Positions 46,355 through 54,355 of a DNA stretch of 64,000 nt are shown here, piece by piece; position 1 is the stretch's first letter; each line of letters opens with the position of its first letter. A model generated the notes under the pieces. The model did no database searches, was not told the DNA's origin, and worked only from the letters and a program-made list of their open reading frames with translations. Source of the stretch: Branchiibius sp. NY16-3462-2 (GTDB lineage Bacteria; Actinomycetota; Actinomycetes; Actinomycetales; Dermatophilaceae); contig NZ_LVCF01000007.1 of assembly GCF_001594145.1 (NCBI RefSeq), forward strand, positions 67,558 to 131,557. Reading direction: 5' to 3'. A program made the position numbers and the translations under genes.

Positions 46355-47154
46355 GACCGGGTTTCCAGAGCGCGTCGGTAGCGCTGCATTCCGGCGATCC
46401 AGCGGTCGATGTCGGCGGTCTTGCGCTCGCGGTAGGTCGCGACCTCGGGGTGTGGCAGCACCAGGAAGCCGCCTTCGATCACCCCGCGGATTGCTTCTCG
46501 GGCAACGACTTCCGGGCTGAGCACGTCTCCCGCGGACGTCACGGCCGCCGTACCCGCCTGCACCACCGGGTCATCCGAGGCGAGCCCGTCGCGGACCATC
46601 GCGGTGTCCACCCCCATCGGGCACAGGCAGGTGACCCCGACGCCCCGGTCGCCGTACGTCGCGGCCAGCCACTCGGCGTACGCCACCGCTGCGTGTTTGG
46701 TGACCGAGTACGTCGGGCTGCCCAGTTGGGTGAGCAAACCCGCTGCGGAGGCGGTCGACAGGAAGTGCCCGCTGCCCCGCTCGAGCCAACCCGGCAGCAG
46801 CAACTCCGCTGCCTTCACATGAGCCATCACGTTGACGCGCCACGACACGTCCCAGTCGGTCGGCTGCACGTCCGGCTCGAACCCACGCAGGACGCCGGCA
46901 TTGGCGGCGTACAGATCCACCGGGCCGAACTCCCGCTCGGCAATATCGATGGAAGCTCGGATGTCGTTGGTGCTAGCGGCATCCCCCGGCAACGTGCGCA
47001 CCGCGTCCGACGAAGGCAGCGCCGTGGCCAGTGCGTCGGGGTTGAGGTCAGTGGCCACCACCCGGGCGCCCCGGGTCACCAACTCCTTGACCAGGGCAGC
47101 GCCGATGCCGCCGCCAGCGCCCGTCACGATCGCGACCGAACCTTCCACCTGCAC
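46351..47154 (-). CDS. Short-chain dehydrogenase/reductase
   Basis: A 267-residue Rossmann-fold oxidoreductase. The cofactor motif TGAGGGIG is at 11-18, NAG-type text is YAANAGVL, and the active-site YSVTKHAAV carries Tyr-x3-Lys with the Ser in STASAAG. The Asp at the end of beta2 (VATDLNPDA) suggests NAD(H). It begins with GTG one base after the regulator stop and AAGGAG precedes it. In the Lva pathway an SDR (LvaD) reduces the 4-oxoacyl-CoA to a 4-hydroxyacyl-CoA; that role here is inferred from the neighbours. Confidence 0.9.
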   Translation of the reverse strand: MQVEGSVAIVTGAGGGIGAALVKELVTRGARVVATDLNPDALATALPSSDAVRTLPGDAASTNDIRASIDIAEREFGPVDLYAANAGVLRGFEPDVQPTDWDVSWRVNVMAHVKAAELLLPGWLERGSGHFLSTASAAGLLTQLGSPTYSVTKHAAVAYAEWLAATYGDRGVGVTCLCPMGVDTAMVRDGLASDDPVVQAGTAAVTSAGDVLSPEVVAREAIRGVIEGGFLVLPHPEVATYRERKTADIDRWIAGMQRYRRALETRS

Positions 47155-47155
47155 G

Positions 47156-48109
47156 TCAATCTCCTTCTGGTTGAGAGTTTTTCGCCCGGTACGCCGCGTG
47201 AGCCGTCGCGTCGTACTGCATCATCCCCAGGGCGAACCTGGCGTACTCCTGCGCGATCTGCTCCGGGCTGGAGGCTCCGCCCAGCTTGAACCATTGCGGC
47301 AGGGACGTGCACATCGTGGAGACGGCCCGGCCGGCGTCGTGCCAGTCCTGTGCCTTCAACAGCCCGAGTTTCCTTGCCTGCTGGACCTGTTCGTCCATCA
47401 GGTACTGAATCTCGTTGCGCAATGCGGCAATCCGCACCCGTTGCACCGGATCGAGGCTACGCATCTCACTGGCACCGATCAGCGCGAGCTCCCCGTAATA
47501 GGTGTGGAAGAGCGCGAGCGCCTCGACGATGTTGCTGAACCGCTCCACCGGGTCAGCACCACTGTCCCTGGCCGCCTCGACCCGTGGCCGCAACTCGGCC
47601 ATCGTGCGATCGAGACCGGCGACCAGCAGTGCGTACTTGCTGTCGTAGTGGTGATAGACACCGGCCACACTCATCCCGGCCTCCAGCGCGATCATCCGCA
47701 TCGTCGCCCCGTGATACCCGGTGCGCATGAAGACCCGGATGGCAGCAGCCAGCACGGGGTCGAACGCGAGTGGCCCGAAGTGCCGCCAGTCATCGAAGCC
47801 GCGCCCCGAAGACACCACCGAGAAGGTGCGGTCAGGGGACTCCACCGGATCGGGTCCGGCGTCGGCCACGATCCCCGCCGGGTCGACCCCCAGAGCATCA
47901 GCGATGGCGATCAGCCGCTGAACGGTCACCGGCGTCAGATCGTTCTCCAGCGCGCTCATGGTGGCGGGGCTGACGCCCAACTGAGCAGCCAGGGCGCGCA
48001 GTGACAGACCGGCGCTGCGACGCGCACGCCGGATCGCCGGGCCGACACCGGACGGTGCCGCCGCCATGACGACGTCGGAGCCGTTCTGTTCAGTCACAAT
48101 GAACAACAT
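47156..48109 (-). CDS. XRE-TetR fusion transcriptional regulator
   Basis: A 317-residue regulator with two DNA-binding modules. Residues about 24-79 are an XRE/Cro-type HTH (IRRARRSAGLSLRALAAQLGVSPATMSALEN). Residues about 105-155 are a TetR-type HTH (AAIRVFMRTGYHGATMRMIALEAGMSVAGVYHHYDSK), followed by a TetR-like ligand domain. ATG 48109 is used; GTG 48097 is possible. Neither has a clear Shine-Dalgarno, so the message may be leaderless. It heads the operon with the SDR and PhzF genes and diverges from the cyclase-ligase-kinase-dehydrogenase operon, which it probably controls together with itself. Confidence 0.85.
   Translation of the reverse strand: MLFIVTEQNGSDVVMAAAPSGVGPAIRRARRSAGLSLRALAAQLGVSPATMSALENDLTPVTVQRLIAIADALGVDPAGIVADAGPDPVESPDRTFSVVSSGRGFDDWRHFGPLAFDPVLAAAIRVFMRTGYHGATMRMIALEAGMSVAGVYHHYDSKYALLVAGLDRTMAELRPRVEAARDSGADPVERFSNIVEALALFHTYYGELALIGASEMRSLDPVQRVRIAALRNEIQYLMDEQVQQARKLGLLKAQDWHDAGRAVSTMCTSLPQWFKLGGASSPEQIAQEYARFALGMMQYDATAHAAYRAKNSQPEGD
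48087..48105. promoter_or_regulatory. Inverted repeat over the regulator start
   Basis: tgttca-gtcacaa-tgaaca is a perfect 6-bp dyad with a 7-bp spacer, spanning the start region of the XRE-TetR gene. The same half-sites recur, arranged as TGAACA (48180-48185) then TGTTCA (48206-48211), before the cyclase gene. A likely autoregulatory operator. Confidence 0.4.
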
Positions 48110-48140
48110 ACGACTCTGAGAAGACGATTGGCTACATCCG

Positions 48141-48170
48141 TTGACAATACGCCCGAAGTGTCGTGACACT
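48141..48170 (+). promoter_or_regulatory. Candidate promoter of the cyclase-ligase-kinase-dehydrogenase operon
   Basis: A perfect -35 TTGACA (48141-48146) is followed after 18 bp by GACACT (48165-48170), an acceptable actinobacterial -10. Transcription would begin near 48177, so the TGAACA/TGTTCA half-sites at 48180 and 48206 would lie just downstream, where a bound repressor blocks the start. Confidence 0.4.
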
Positions 48171-48179
48171 AATCACACC

Positions 48180-48211
48180 TGAACAAACCGAACGATCACT
48201 CACCCTGTTCA
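48180..48211. promoter_or_regulatory. Second dyad with TGAACA/TGTTCA half-sites
   Basis: tgaaca (48180-48185) and tgttca (48206-48211) are inverted and separated by 20 bp. Outside them aatcac (48171) and gtgatt (48220) extend the symmetry. They repeat the half-sites over the regulator start. Confidence 0.35.
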
Positions 48212-48269
48212 CAATTTGGTGATTGACTGGCCGAGTGAGACGTTCACGACTTGCCAATGGAGGCACGCA

Positions 48270-49235
48270 ATGACGCAGGCACCCCAGTCCGTCCCCCAGC
48301 TCACCGAACTCCTCGCCGATGCACCGACGAACTGGGGCAAGTGGGGCGACAACGACGAGGTCGGCGCCCTGAACTACCTCGGCACCGCCGAGGTACTGCG
48401 CGGCGTCGCCGAGGTCAAGGACGGCAAGGTCATCACCTTGCAGCGGCAGATCGGCGACCCCAAGGGTGACCCGGTCTGGCCCGGGCGCACCCCCGCCGAG
48501 CGCACCCAGATCCTCGATGAGTCCAGCTGGGACGGCGACGACGCACCGGACTACCCGGGCGGGCTGCACTACGCGGACGACAAGATCAACGCCTTCCTGC
48601 AGGGCTCCACGCAGTACGACGCCCTCGGGCACCTGTGGTACGACGGGCAGATCTGGAACGGCTACGACGCCCGCACCACGGTCGGCGGCCTGGACAAGGC
48701 CAGCGTCGCGCCGATCGCCGAGCGCGGGGTGGCCGGTCGCGGCATCCTGCTGGACATGGCCCGCTTCCGCGGGAAGAAGACTCTCGACAAGGGCGAGACC
48801 TTCACCCACGAGGACCTGATCGCCTGCGCCAAGGCCCAGGGCACCGAGATCCAGCCGCGCGACATCCTGATCATCCGGACCAACTTCCTGCAGTTGTTCT
48901 TCGACGAGGGCGAGTCGTTCTACGAGGGCTTCAACGAGCCGGGCCTGGTCTACTCCCCCGAGTTGGTGCAGTGGTTCCAGGACATGGAGATTCCGAACCT
49001 GGTCACCGACACCATCGCCAACGAGGTCACCACCGACCCCAACAACGGCGTGGCTCTCGTCCTGCACAGTGCGCTGATGCGCAACCTGGGCGTGACGCTG
49101 ACCGAGATTGCGGATCTGGAGCGCCTGGCGGACGACTGCGCCGCCGACGGCCGCTACACCTTCCTGTACACCGCCGCTCCGCTCAACGTTGCGAAGGCGG
49201 CCGGCTCCCCCGTCAACCCCCTGGTCATCAAGTAG
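48270..49235 (+). CDS. Cyclase-family (PF04199-type) metal hydrolase
   Basis: A 321-residue protein of the cyclase / kynurenine-formamidase-like fold, starting at ATG 48270 with GGAGG six bases upstream. The fold is shown by NWGKWGDNDEVGALNYL, GRGILLDMARF and ILIIRTNF. The usual zinc motif HxGTHxDxPxH is altered to GSTQYDALGH, keeping the Asp and last His but not the first two His. Relatives of this variant type are annotated only as cyclases. As first gene of the catabolic operon it might open a lactone or cyclic amide substrate; this is inference. It is four bases before the ligase. Confidence 0.8.
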   Translation: MTQAPQSVPQLTELLADAPTNWGKWGDNDEVGALNYLGTAEVLRGVAEVKDGKVITLQRQIGDPKGDPVWPGRTPAERTQILDESSWDGDDAPDYPGGLHYADDKINAFLQGSTQYDALGHLWYDGQIWNGYDARTTVGGLDKASVAPIAERGVAGRGILLDMARFRGKKTLDKGETFTHEDLIACAKAQGTEIQPRDILIIRTNFLQLFFDEGESFYEGFNEPGLVYSPELVQWFQDMEIPNLVTDTIANEVTTDPNNGVALVLHSALMRNLGVTLTEIADLERLADDCAADGRYTFLYTAAPLNVAKAAGSPVNPLVIK

Positions 49236-49238
49236 CCG

Positions 49239-50903
49239 ATGACCACCTACACCGAGCGTCCCTGGCTGTCCCGCTACGAAGCGGGACAGCCAGGGGACAT
49301 CACCCCGGACTACGCCACCGGGTTGGACATCTTCCGGGCCGCTGTCGCGACCCAGCCGCAGATGGACGCCATCCGCTACTTCGACCAGTCGATCACGTTC
49401 GCCGAACTCGACGCTGCCAGTACGGCGTTCGCGGCCGCGCTGCTCGACCAGAACCTCCAGCGTGGAGACCGGGTGGGCCTGTACCTGCAGAACGACCCGG
49501 CCTTCGTCATCGCGCTGATCGGGACGTGGAAGGCCGGCTGCGCCGCCGTCGCCATCAACCCGATGAACAAACAACGGGAACTGTCCTACCTCCTGGGCGA
49601 CTCCGGAGCCGTCGCCCTGGTGTGCCTGGACGATCTGTACGACCAGGTCGCCAAGGAGGTGATCGGCGTACCGGACAGCACAGTCCGCGTCGTGATCACC
49701 TGCTCGGCACTGGACCATCAGAGCCGGAATGACGAACGGGTCCTGGGTGGCACGGTCAAGCACACGCCCGAGGGAACTCTGGACCTGGACTCGCTGGTCG
49801 AGCGGTACGCCGGACACGACGTACCCGATCCGGGTCTGAGCGCCGACGACCTGGCCGTGCTGACCTACACCTCCGGCACCACCGGTCAGCCCAAGGGTGC
49901 GATCAACACGCACGCGAATCTTGCGTTCAACGCCCAGACCTATCGCGACTGGATCCACCTGAAGGCCGGCGAGCCGGTCATTGCCATCGCCCCGCTGTTC
50001 CACATCACCGGCCTGGTCGCCGGGGTGATGACCGCGTTGCTGCTGCCTGCTCCCCTGGTCTTGTTCCACCGGTTCGAGCCGGGGGTCGCGCTGGATGCGA
50101 TCCGCGAGCACCAGCCGGTCTTCACGGTCGCCGCGATCACTGCGTTCCTCGCCTTGTCGAACGCACCGGGCGCGACCCCGGAGGACTTCGCCTCGCTGCG
50201 GACCCTCTACTCCGGTGGCGCACCGATCGCACCCGCGATGGCCGACCGGCTGGAGAAGATCTTCGGCGCCTACATCCACAACGTTTACGGCCTGACCGAG
50301 ACGACGTCGCCCTCACACGCCGTACCCCTCGGGGTCCGGGCCCCCGTGGACCCGACCTCCGGTGCACTGTCGGTCGGCGTACCCGTCTACAACACCGTGG
50401 TGCGGGTGATCGACGACGAGGGCAACGAGGTCGCACCCGGTGAGGTCGGCGAGTTCGCGACCAGCGGCCCCCAGGTGGTGGCGGGGTACTGGCAGAAGCC
50501 GGAGGCAACCGCCAGCTCCTTGCCGGACGGCGAATTGCGCACGGGTGACGTGGGATTCATGAACGAGGACGGTTGGTACTTCGTCGTCGACCGCAAGAAG
50601 GACATGATCAATGCGGCCGGTTACAAGGTGTGGCCGCGGGAGGTCGAGGACGTGCTCTACACCCACCCCGCGGTCCGCGAGGCGGCAGTGGTCGGCGTCC
50701 CGGATGAGTACCGCGGCGAGACCGTGCGCGCGTTCGTGTCTCTCACGGACGGCGAGGAGGTCACACCTGAGGAGCTCGTGGAGTTCGCCAAGTCCCAGAT
50801 GGCGGCCTACAAATATCCACGCGAGGTGCGGATCCTGGACGAACTCCCCAAGACGGTGACGGGCAAGATTCTGCGACGGGAGTTGCGCGACACCAATGGC
50901 TGA
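49239..50903 (+). CDS. Acyl-CoA ligase (AMP-binding, ANL superfamily)
   Basis: Activates a carboxylic acid with ATP and CoA through an acyl-AMP. It has 554 residues. The P-loop LTYTSGTTGQPKG starts at 208, the A5 motif is VYGLTETTSP, the hinge region is ELRTGDVGFMNEDGWYFVVDRKKD, and the catalytic Lys543 is in TVTGKILRR. The substrate pocket cannot be read from sequence. It begins three bases after the cyclase stop and overlaps the kinase by eight bases. It parallels LvaE of the levulinate pathway by position and family. Confidence 0.93.
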   Translation: MTTYTERPWLSRYEAGQPGDITPDYATGLDIFRAAVATQPQMDAIRYFDQSITFAELDAASTAFAAALLDQNLQRGDRVGLYLQNDPAFVIALIGTWKAGCAAVAINPMNKQRELSYLLGDSGAVALVCLDDLYDQVAKEVIGVPDSTVRVVITCSALDHQSRNDERVLGGTVKHTPEGTLDLDSLVERYAGHDVPDPGLSADDLAVLTYTSGTTGQPKGAINTHANLAFNAQTYRDWIHLKAGEPVIAIAPLFHITGLVAGVMTALLLPAPLVLFHRFEPGVALDAIREHQPVFTVAAITAFLALSNAPGATPEDFASLRTLYSGGAPIAPAMADRLEKIFGAYIHNVYGLTETTSPSHAVPLGVRAPVDPTSGALSVGVPVYNTVVRVIDDEGNEVAPGEVGEFATSGPQVVAGYWQKPEATASSLPDGELRTGDVGFMNEDGWYFVVDRKKDMINAAGYKVWPREVEDVLYTHPAVREAAVVGVPDEYRGETVRAFVSLTDGEEVTPEELVEFAKSQMAAYKYPREVRILDELPKTVTGKILRRELRDTNG

Positions 50904-51921
50904 TGCACTTGTTGACGTCGACACGCTGGGTCCGGCGCTGGTCACCGCTACTGGTGACGAGCGCTGGGCGCAGCCGTCGCCCTCGTTGATCTCCGGCGGC
51001 AAATCCAACCTGACCTACCTGCTGACCAGTCCGGCCGGCGAACTGGTCTTCCGGCGGCCACCGTCGGGGAACGTGCTGGCCACCGCGCACGACATGGGTC
51101 GGGAGGTGCGGGTGCAACGGGCACTCGCGCCGACGCCCATCCCGGTGCCCACCATCGTCCTGGACGATGAGGGCGACCTGCTCGGCTATCCGTTCTACGT
51201 GATGAATCGCGTTGCGGGACATGTGATCCGCGACCAACTGCCCGACGGTTACGCAACCACCGAAGCCGAGCGCCACCAGATGGGAATGGCGCTCATCGAC
51301 ACGCTCGCGGCTTTGCACGCGGTGGATTACCAGGCCGTGGGTCTGGACAACCACGGCCGGCCCGATGGTTACATGGAGCGCCAGCTGGCGCGGTGGGGCA
51401 AGCAGTGGGAAGCCACGCGTGCCAGCACCGACCACCCGGTGGAGGAACTGCGCGCCCTTCTGGCCGAAGCCCTTCCGCCGCAGAGCGATTCCACGATCGT
51501 GCACGGCGACTTCCGGCTGGACAACTGCGTCATGGACGCCACCGACCCGGGCCGGGTTGCTGCCGTCCTGGACTGGGAGATGTCCACGATCGGCGACCCG
51601 CTGAGTGACCTCGGACTGCTGCTGTTCTACTGGGTCGAGCCCGGTGACGGCCAGTCGGCGCTGACCCCGACCGTGGTCGACCAGCCCGGCTTCCCCACCC
51701 GCGCCGAACTACGCGACCGGTACGCCGAGGTGAGCGGTCGCGATATCAGTCACCTGCCGTTCTATGAGGCGTTCGCCCACTTCAAGTCAGCGGCGATCGC
51801 CCAGGGCATCGACGTCCGGGTCAAAGCCGGCGTGATGGGCGGCCAGGACTTCGGGGACCTCTCCGAGACCGTGCGCATCGTCGCCGAACGCGGCCTTGAT
51901 CGTTTGCGCAGCAACCAATGA
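50896..51921 (+). CDS. APH-fold phosphotransferase, ACAD10/11 kinase-domain type
   Basis: A 341-residue protein of the aminoglycoside-phosphotransferase fold. The Brenner motif HGDFRLDNCV (about 200) has the catalytic Asp, and VLDWEMSTIGDPLSDLG has the metal-binding Asp. The N-lobe text GGKSNLTYLL, LVFRRPPSGNVLATAHDMGREVRV and YPFYVMNRVAG is the pattern of the N-terminal kinase domain of human ACAD11, and of LvaA. Such kinases phosphorylate the 4-hydroxyl of 4-hydroxyacyl-CoAs. The dehydrogenase partner follows 16 bp later. Antibiotic modification is unlikely. Confidence 0.88.
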   Translation: MADALVDVDTLGPALVTATGDERWAQPSPSLISGGKSNLTYLLTSPAGELVFRRPPSGNVLATAHDMGREVRVQRALAPTPIPVPTIVLDDEGDLLGYPFYVMNRVAGHVIRDQLPDGYATTEAERHQMGMALIDTLAALHAVDYQAVGLDNHGRPDGYMERQLARWGKQWEATRASTDHPVEELRALLAEALPPQSDSTIVHGDFRLDNCVMDATDPGRVAAVLDWEMSTIGDPLSDLGLLLFYWVEPGDGQSALTPTVVDQPGFPTRAELRDRYAEVSGRDISHLPFYEAFAHFKSAAIAQGIDVRVKAGVMGGQDFGDLSETVRIVAERGLDRLRSNQ

Positions 51922-51937
51922 AACACAAGGAGTAGCA

Positions 51938-53161
51938 ATGGATTTCGCGTTATCCCCGAAGGCACAGGAACTGTGCGATTCGATGTGGGAGTTCATGCGC
52001 GAGGACGTCATCCCGGCCGAGCCGGTCTATGACCAGTGGCGGGTCGATCACGGCCAGCACTCTCACCCGCCCGTCGTGGAGGAGTTGAAGAAGAAGGCCC
52101 GCGAGCGCGGCCTCTGGAATCTCTTCCTTCCCAGTGTCTCCGGCATCACCAACCTCGAGTACGCCTCCATCGCCGAGATCTCCGGCTGGTCGCCGGTCAT
52201 CGCCCCTGAGGCGATCAACTGCCAGGCGCCGGACACCGGCAACATGGAGGTCCTGGAGCTCTTCGGCACCGATGAGCAGAAGAAGCAGTGGCTGGAGCCG
52301 TTGCTGGACGGCACGATCCGGTCGGCCTTCGCCATGACCGAGCCCGATGTGGCCAGTTCCGACGCGACCAACATCGAGACCTCGATCGTGCGCGACGGCG
52401 ATGAATACGTCATCAACGGCCGCAAGTGGTGGATCTCCGGCGCCGCGGACGAGCGGTGCCAGATCTTCATCACCATGGGCAAGACCGACCCGTCAGCAGC
52501 AGCCCACCGCCAGCAGTCCATGGTGCTGGTCCCGCGCGACGCCCCCGGCCTGAACATCGTGCGGCACCTGCCGGTCTTCGGATACCAGGACCAGCACGGA
52601 CATTCGCTGATCGAGTACAACGACGTCCGCGTCCCGGTCAGCAACATCATCGCCGGTGAGGGCGAAGGTTTCGCCATCGCGCAGGCGCGCCTGGGTCCCG
52701 GCCGGATCCACCACGCGATGCGCGCGATCGGGATGGCCGAGCGGGCCCTGGCGCTCATGGTCGAGCGGGCCAAGAACCGCGTGGCCTTCGGCAAACCGCT
52801 GATCGAGCAGGGTGTCGTGCGCGAGTACATCGCCGACTCGCGGATCGAGATCGATTCGGCGCGCCTGCTGGTCTACAAGTGCGCGTGGCTGATCGACCAG
52901 GGCGGCGCACGCAACGCCCGCAGCGAGGTGGCCCAGATCAAGGTTGCCGCGCCGGCAGTGGCCACGGCCGTGATCGACCGCGCCATCCAGGTCTTCGGTG
53001 GCGCCGGCGTCAGTGACGTGACGCCGCTGGCCTACTTCTACTCGTGGGCGCGGGTCCTGCAGATCGCCGACGGCCCGGACGCGGTGCACCGCGAAACGGT
53101 TGCCCGTCAGGAGATCCGCAAGGAGAGCCCGATCCCGGCCGCGACGACGGTCACCCAGTAG
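51938..53161 (+). CDS. Acyl-CoA dehydrogenase, ACAD10/11 type
   Basis: A flavoprotein of 407 residues, starting at ATG 51938 after AAGGAG. The text GLWNLFLPSVSGITNLEYA, NCQAPDTGNMEVLELFGT, TEPDVASSDATNIE, GRKWWISGA and GPGRIHHAMRAIGMAERAL is strikingly like the C-terminal half of ACAD10/ACAD11. In that family, and in LvaC, the enzyme removes phosphate from 4-phosphoacyl-CoA and leads to an unsaturated acyl-CoA for beta-oxidation. It directly follows the kinase, so a function fused in animals is split over two genes here. Confidence 0.92.
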   Translation: MDFALSPKAQELCDSMWEFMREDVIPAEPVYDQWRVDHGQHSHPPVVEELKKKARERGLWNLFLPSVSGITNLEYASIAEISGWSPVIAPEAINCQAPDTGNMEVLELFGTDEQKKQWLEPLLDGTIRSAFAMTEPDVASSDATNIETSIVRDGDEYVINGRKWWISGAADERCQIFITMGKTDPSAAAHRQQSMVLVPRDAPGLNIVRHLPVFGYQDQHGHSLIEYNDVRVPVSNIIAGEGEGFAIAQARLGPGRIHHAMRAIGMAERALALMVERAKNRVAFGKPLIEQGVVREYIADSRIEIDSARLLVYKCAWLIDQGGARNARSEVAQIKVAAPAVATAVIDRAIQVFGGAGVSDVTPLAYFYSWARVLQIADGPDAVHRETVARQEIRKESPIPAATTVTQ

Positions 53162-53165
53162 CGCG

Positions 53166-54332
53166 TCAGGCGGCCAGTTCCGGCCAGCGGTACAACGCCG
53201 TACCCAAGAACTGCTGGCGACGCTGGGTGACCAGGTCCAACAGGGCGCGCTCCTCACGGAGCGTCTTCGCATCGGTGGCACCGCGCTCGATCCGAGCGCG
53301 GTGCATCGCCAGTTCGCTTGCAGCGTCCTGAAATTCGCGCATCTCACGTTCCGCACCGTGCGACTTGGCCCACGCCCGCGCGTACTGCCGCTCCCGCACG
53401 GAGCTGAGCATCCGCACCTCCGGCGTGGACAGCCAGCCCTGATCGACGTACGGCGTGAGGTTGACTCTGATGGTGTGCGCCTCTGAGTGCCGCGCGGCAA
53501 CGAGGATCGCTACGAAGCCGGCGAACAGCGGCACCTGCAGGAAGATGTAGAACGCCAGCCAGCCGCTCTCGGCCAGGACGGCACCGGCGTTCCAGAGGGC
53601 GTGCAGCCCGACCGCGCACAGCCAGCCGATCAACGGTGCGAAGATGCGCGGACCCCACGTGCGGGCGGTCGCCGCGATCCCGATGCCGACCCCGGTGCAG
53701 ATGGTGAACATCGGGTGCACGAACGGGCTCATGATCACCCGCACGAAGAAAGTGTGGAACAACCCGGCGTCGCCCTGCTCGGCGTACCCGTTGGACAGGT
53801 AGATGACGTCCTCGATCATCGCGAACCCGGCCGCCGACAACCCGGCGTAAACGATGCCATCGACGATCCCGTCCAGCTCCCGCCGGGCAAACAGCCAGAT
53901 CAGCAGCACGGGAGCGCCTTTCAGCGTCTCCTCCACGACCGGTGCCACGAAGACTGCCACAACGCTGTTGTCATCGCTGGTGGCGCCGAGCAGGTAGCCG
54001 CCGGCGTCGTTGAGGAAGGCGGCCCCCAGTGTCGCGACGCAGGCACCCCAGCTGAAGGCGAACAGCAGCAGGTGGATCGGTTCACGCTCGAGGCGGTCGA
54101 CCCACAAGAAGGCGGGCACCACGATCCCCACGACCACCGCCGACAGCACGATGCCCAAAGCGGTTGCCGTGGCGCCAGATTGGGCATTGATCAACGACAG
54201 GATGGTCACACCGCACGCACCGATGAGAACCGCGACCACCGACCACAACAGGATCCGGCGGATGAGCACGTTGCGGCGCACCGATGCCGGCGGGCGCAGG
54301 ACGTTCGCGAGGTGATGATCCACGGCCGCCAC
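53166..54332 (-). CDS. PrsW-family intramembrane metalloprotease
   Basis: A 388-residue membrane protein with about eight hydrophobic segments between residues 25 and 285. The PrsW signature is VVEETLKG (about residue 133), with later conserved positions around MIEDVIYLSNGY and VHPMFTICTGVG carrying His. PrsW cleaves the anti-sigma factor RsiW in Bacillus; the substrate here is unknown. The C-terminal 100 residues are a charged cytosolic helical region. The start is GTG. It ends five bases from the convergent dehydrogenase stop. Confidence 0.88.
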   Translation of the reverse strand: MAAVDHHLANVLRPPASVRRNVLIRRILLWSVVAVLIGACGVTILSLINAQSGATATALGIVLSAVVVGIVVPAFLWVDRLEREPIHLLLFAFSWGACVATLGAAFLNDAGGYLLGATSDDNSVVAVFVAPVVEETLKGAPVLLIWLFARRELDGIVDGIVYAGLSAAGFAMIEDVIYLSNGYAEQGDAGLFHTFFVRVIMSPFVHPMFTICTGVGIGIAATARTWGPRIFAPLIGWLCAVGLHALWNAGAVLAESGWLAFYIFLQVPLFAGFVAILVAARHSEAHTIRVNLTPYVDQGWLSTPEVRMLSSVRERQYARAWAKSHGAEREMREFQDAASELAMHRARIERGATDAKTLREERALLDLVTQRRQQFLGTALYRWPELAA

Positions 54333-54355
54333 CTTAGGGGCCCTATCGTGGTGAT

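Noticed and set aside
48132..50279. 715-codon open frame on the minus strand
   Set aside because: Antisense to the cyclase and ligase genes, each with Shine-Dalgarno sites and motifs; composition-driven.
50896..51921. Aminoglycoside resistance kinase
   Set aside because: The fold is APH, but N-lobe wording and the adjacent dehydrogenase fit the ACAD10/11 kinase group, not antibiotic kinases.
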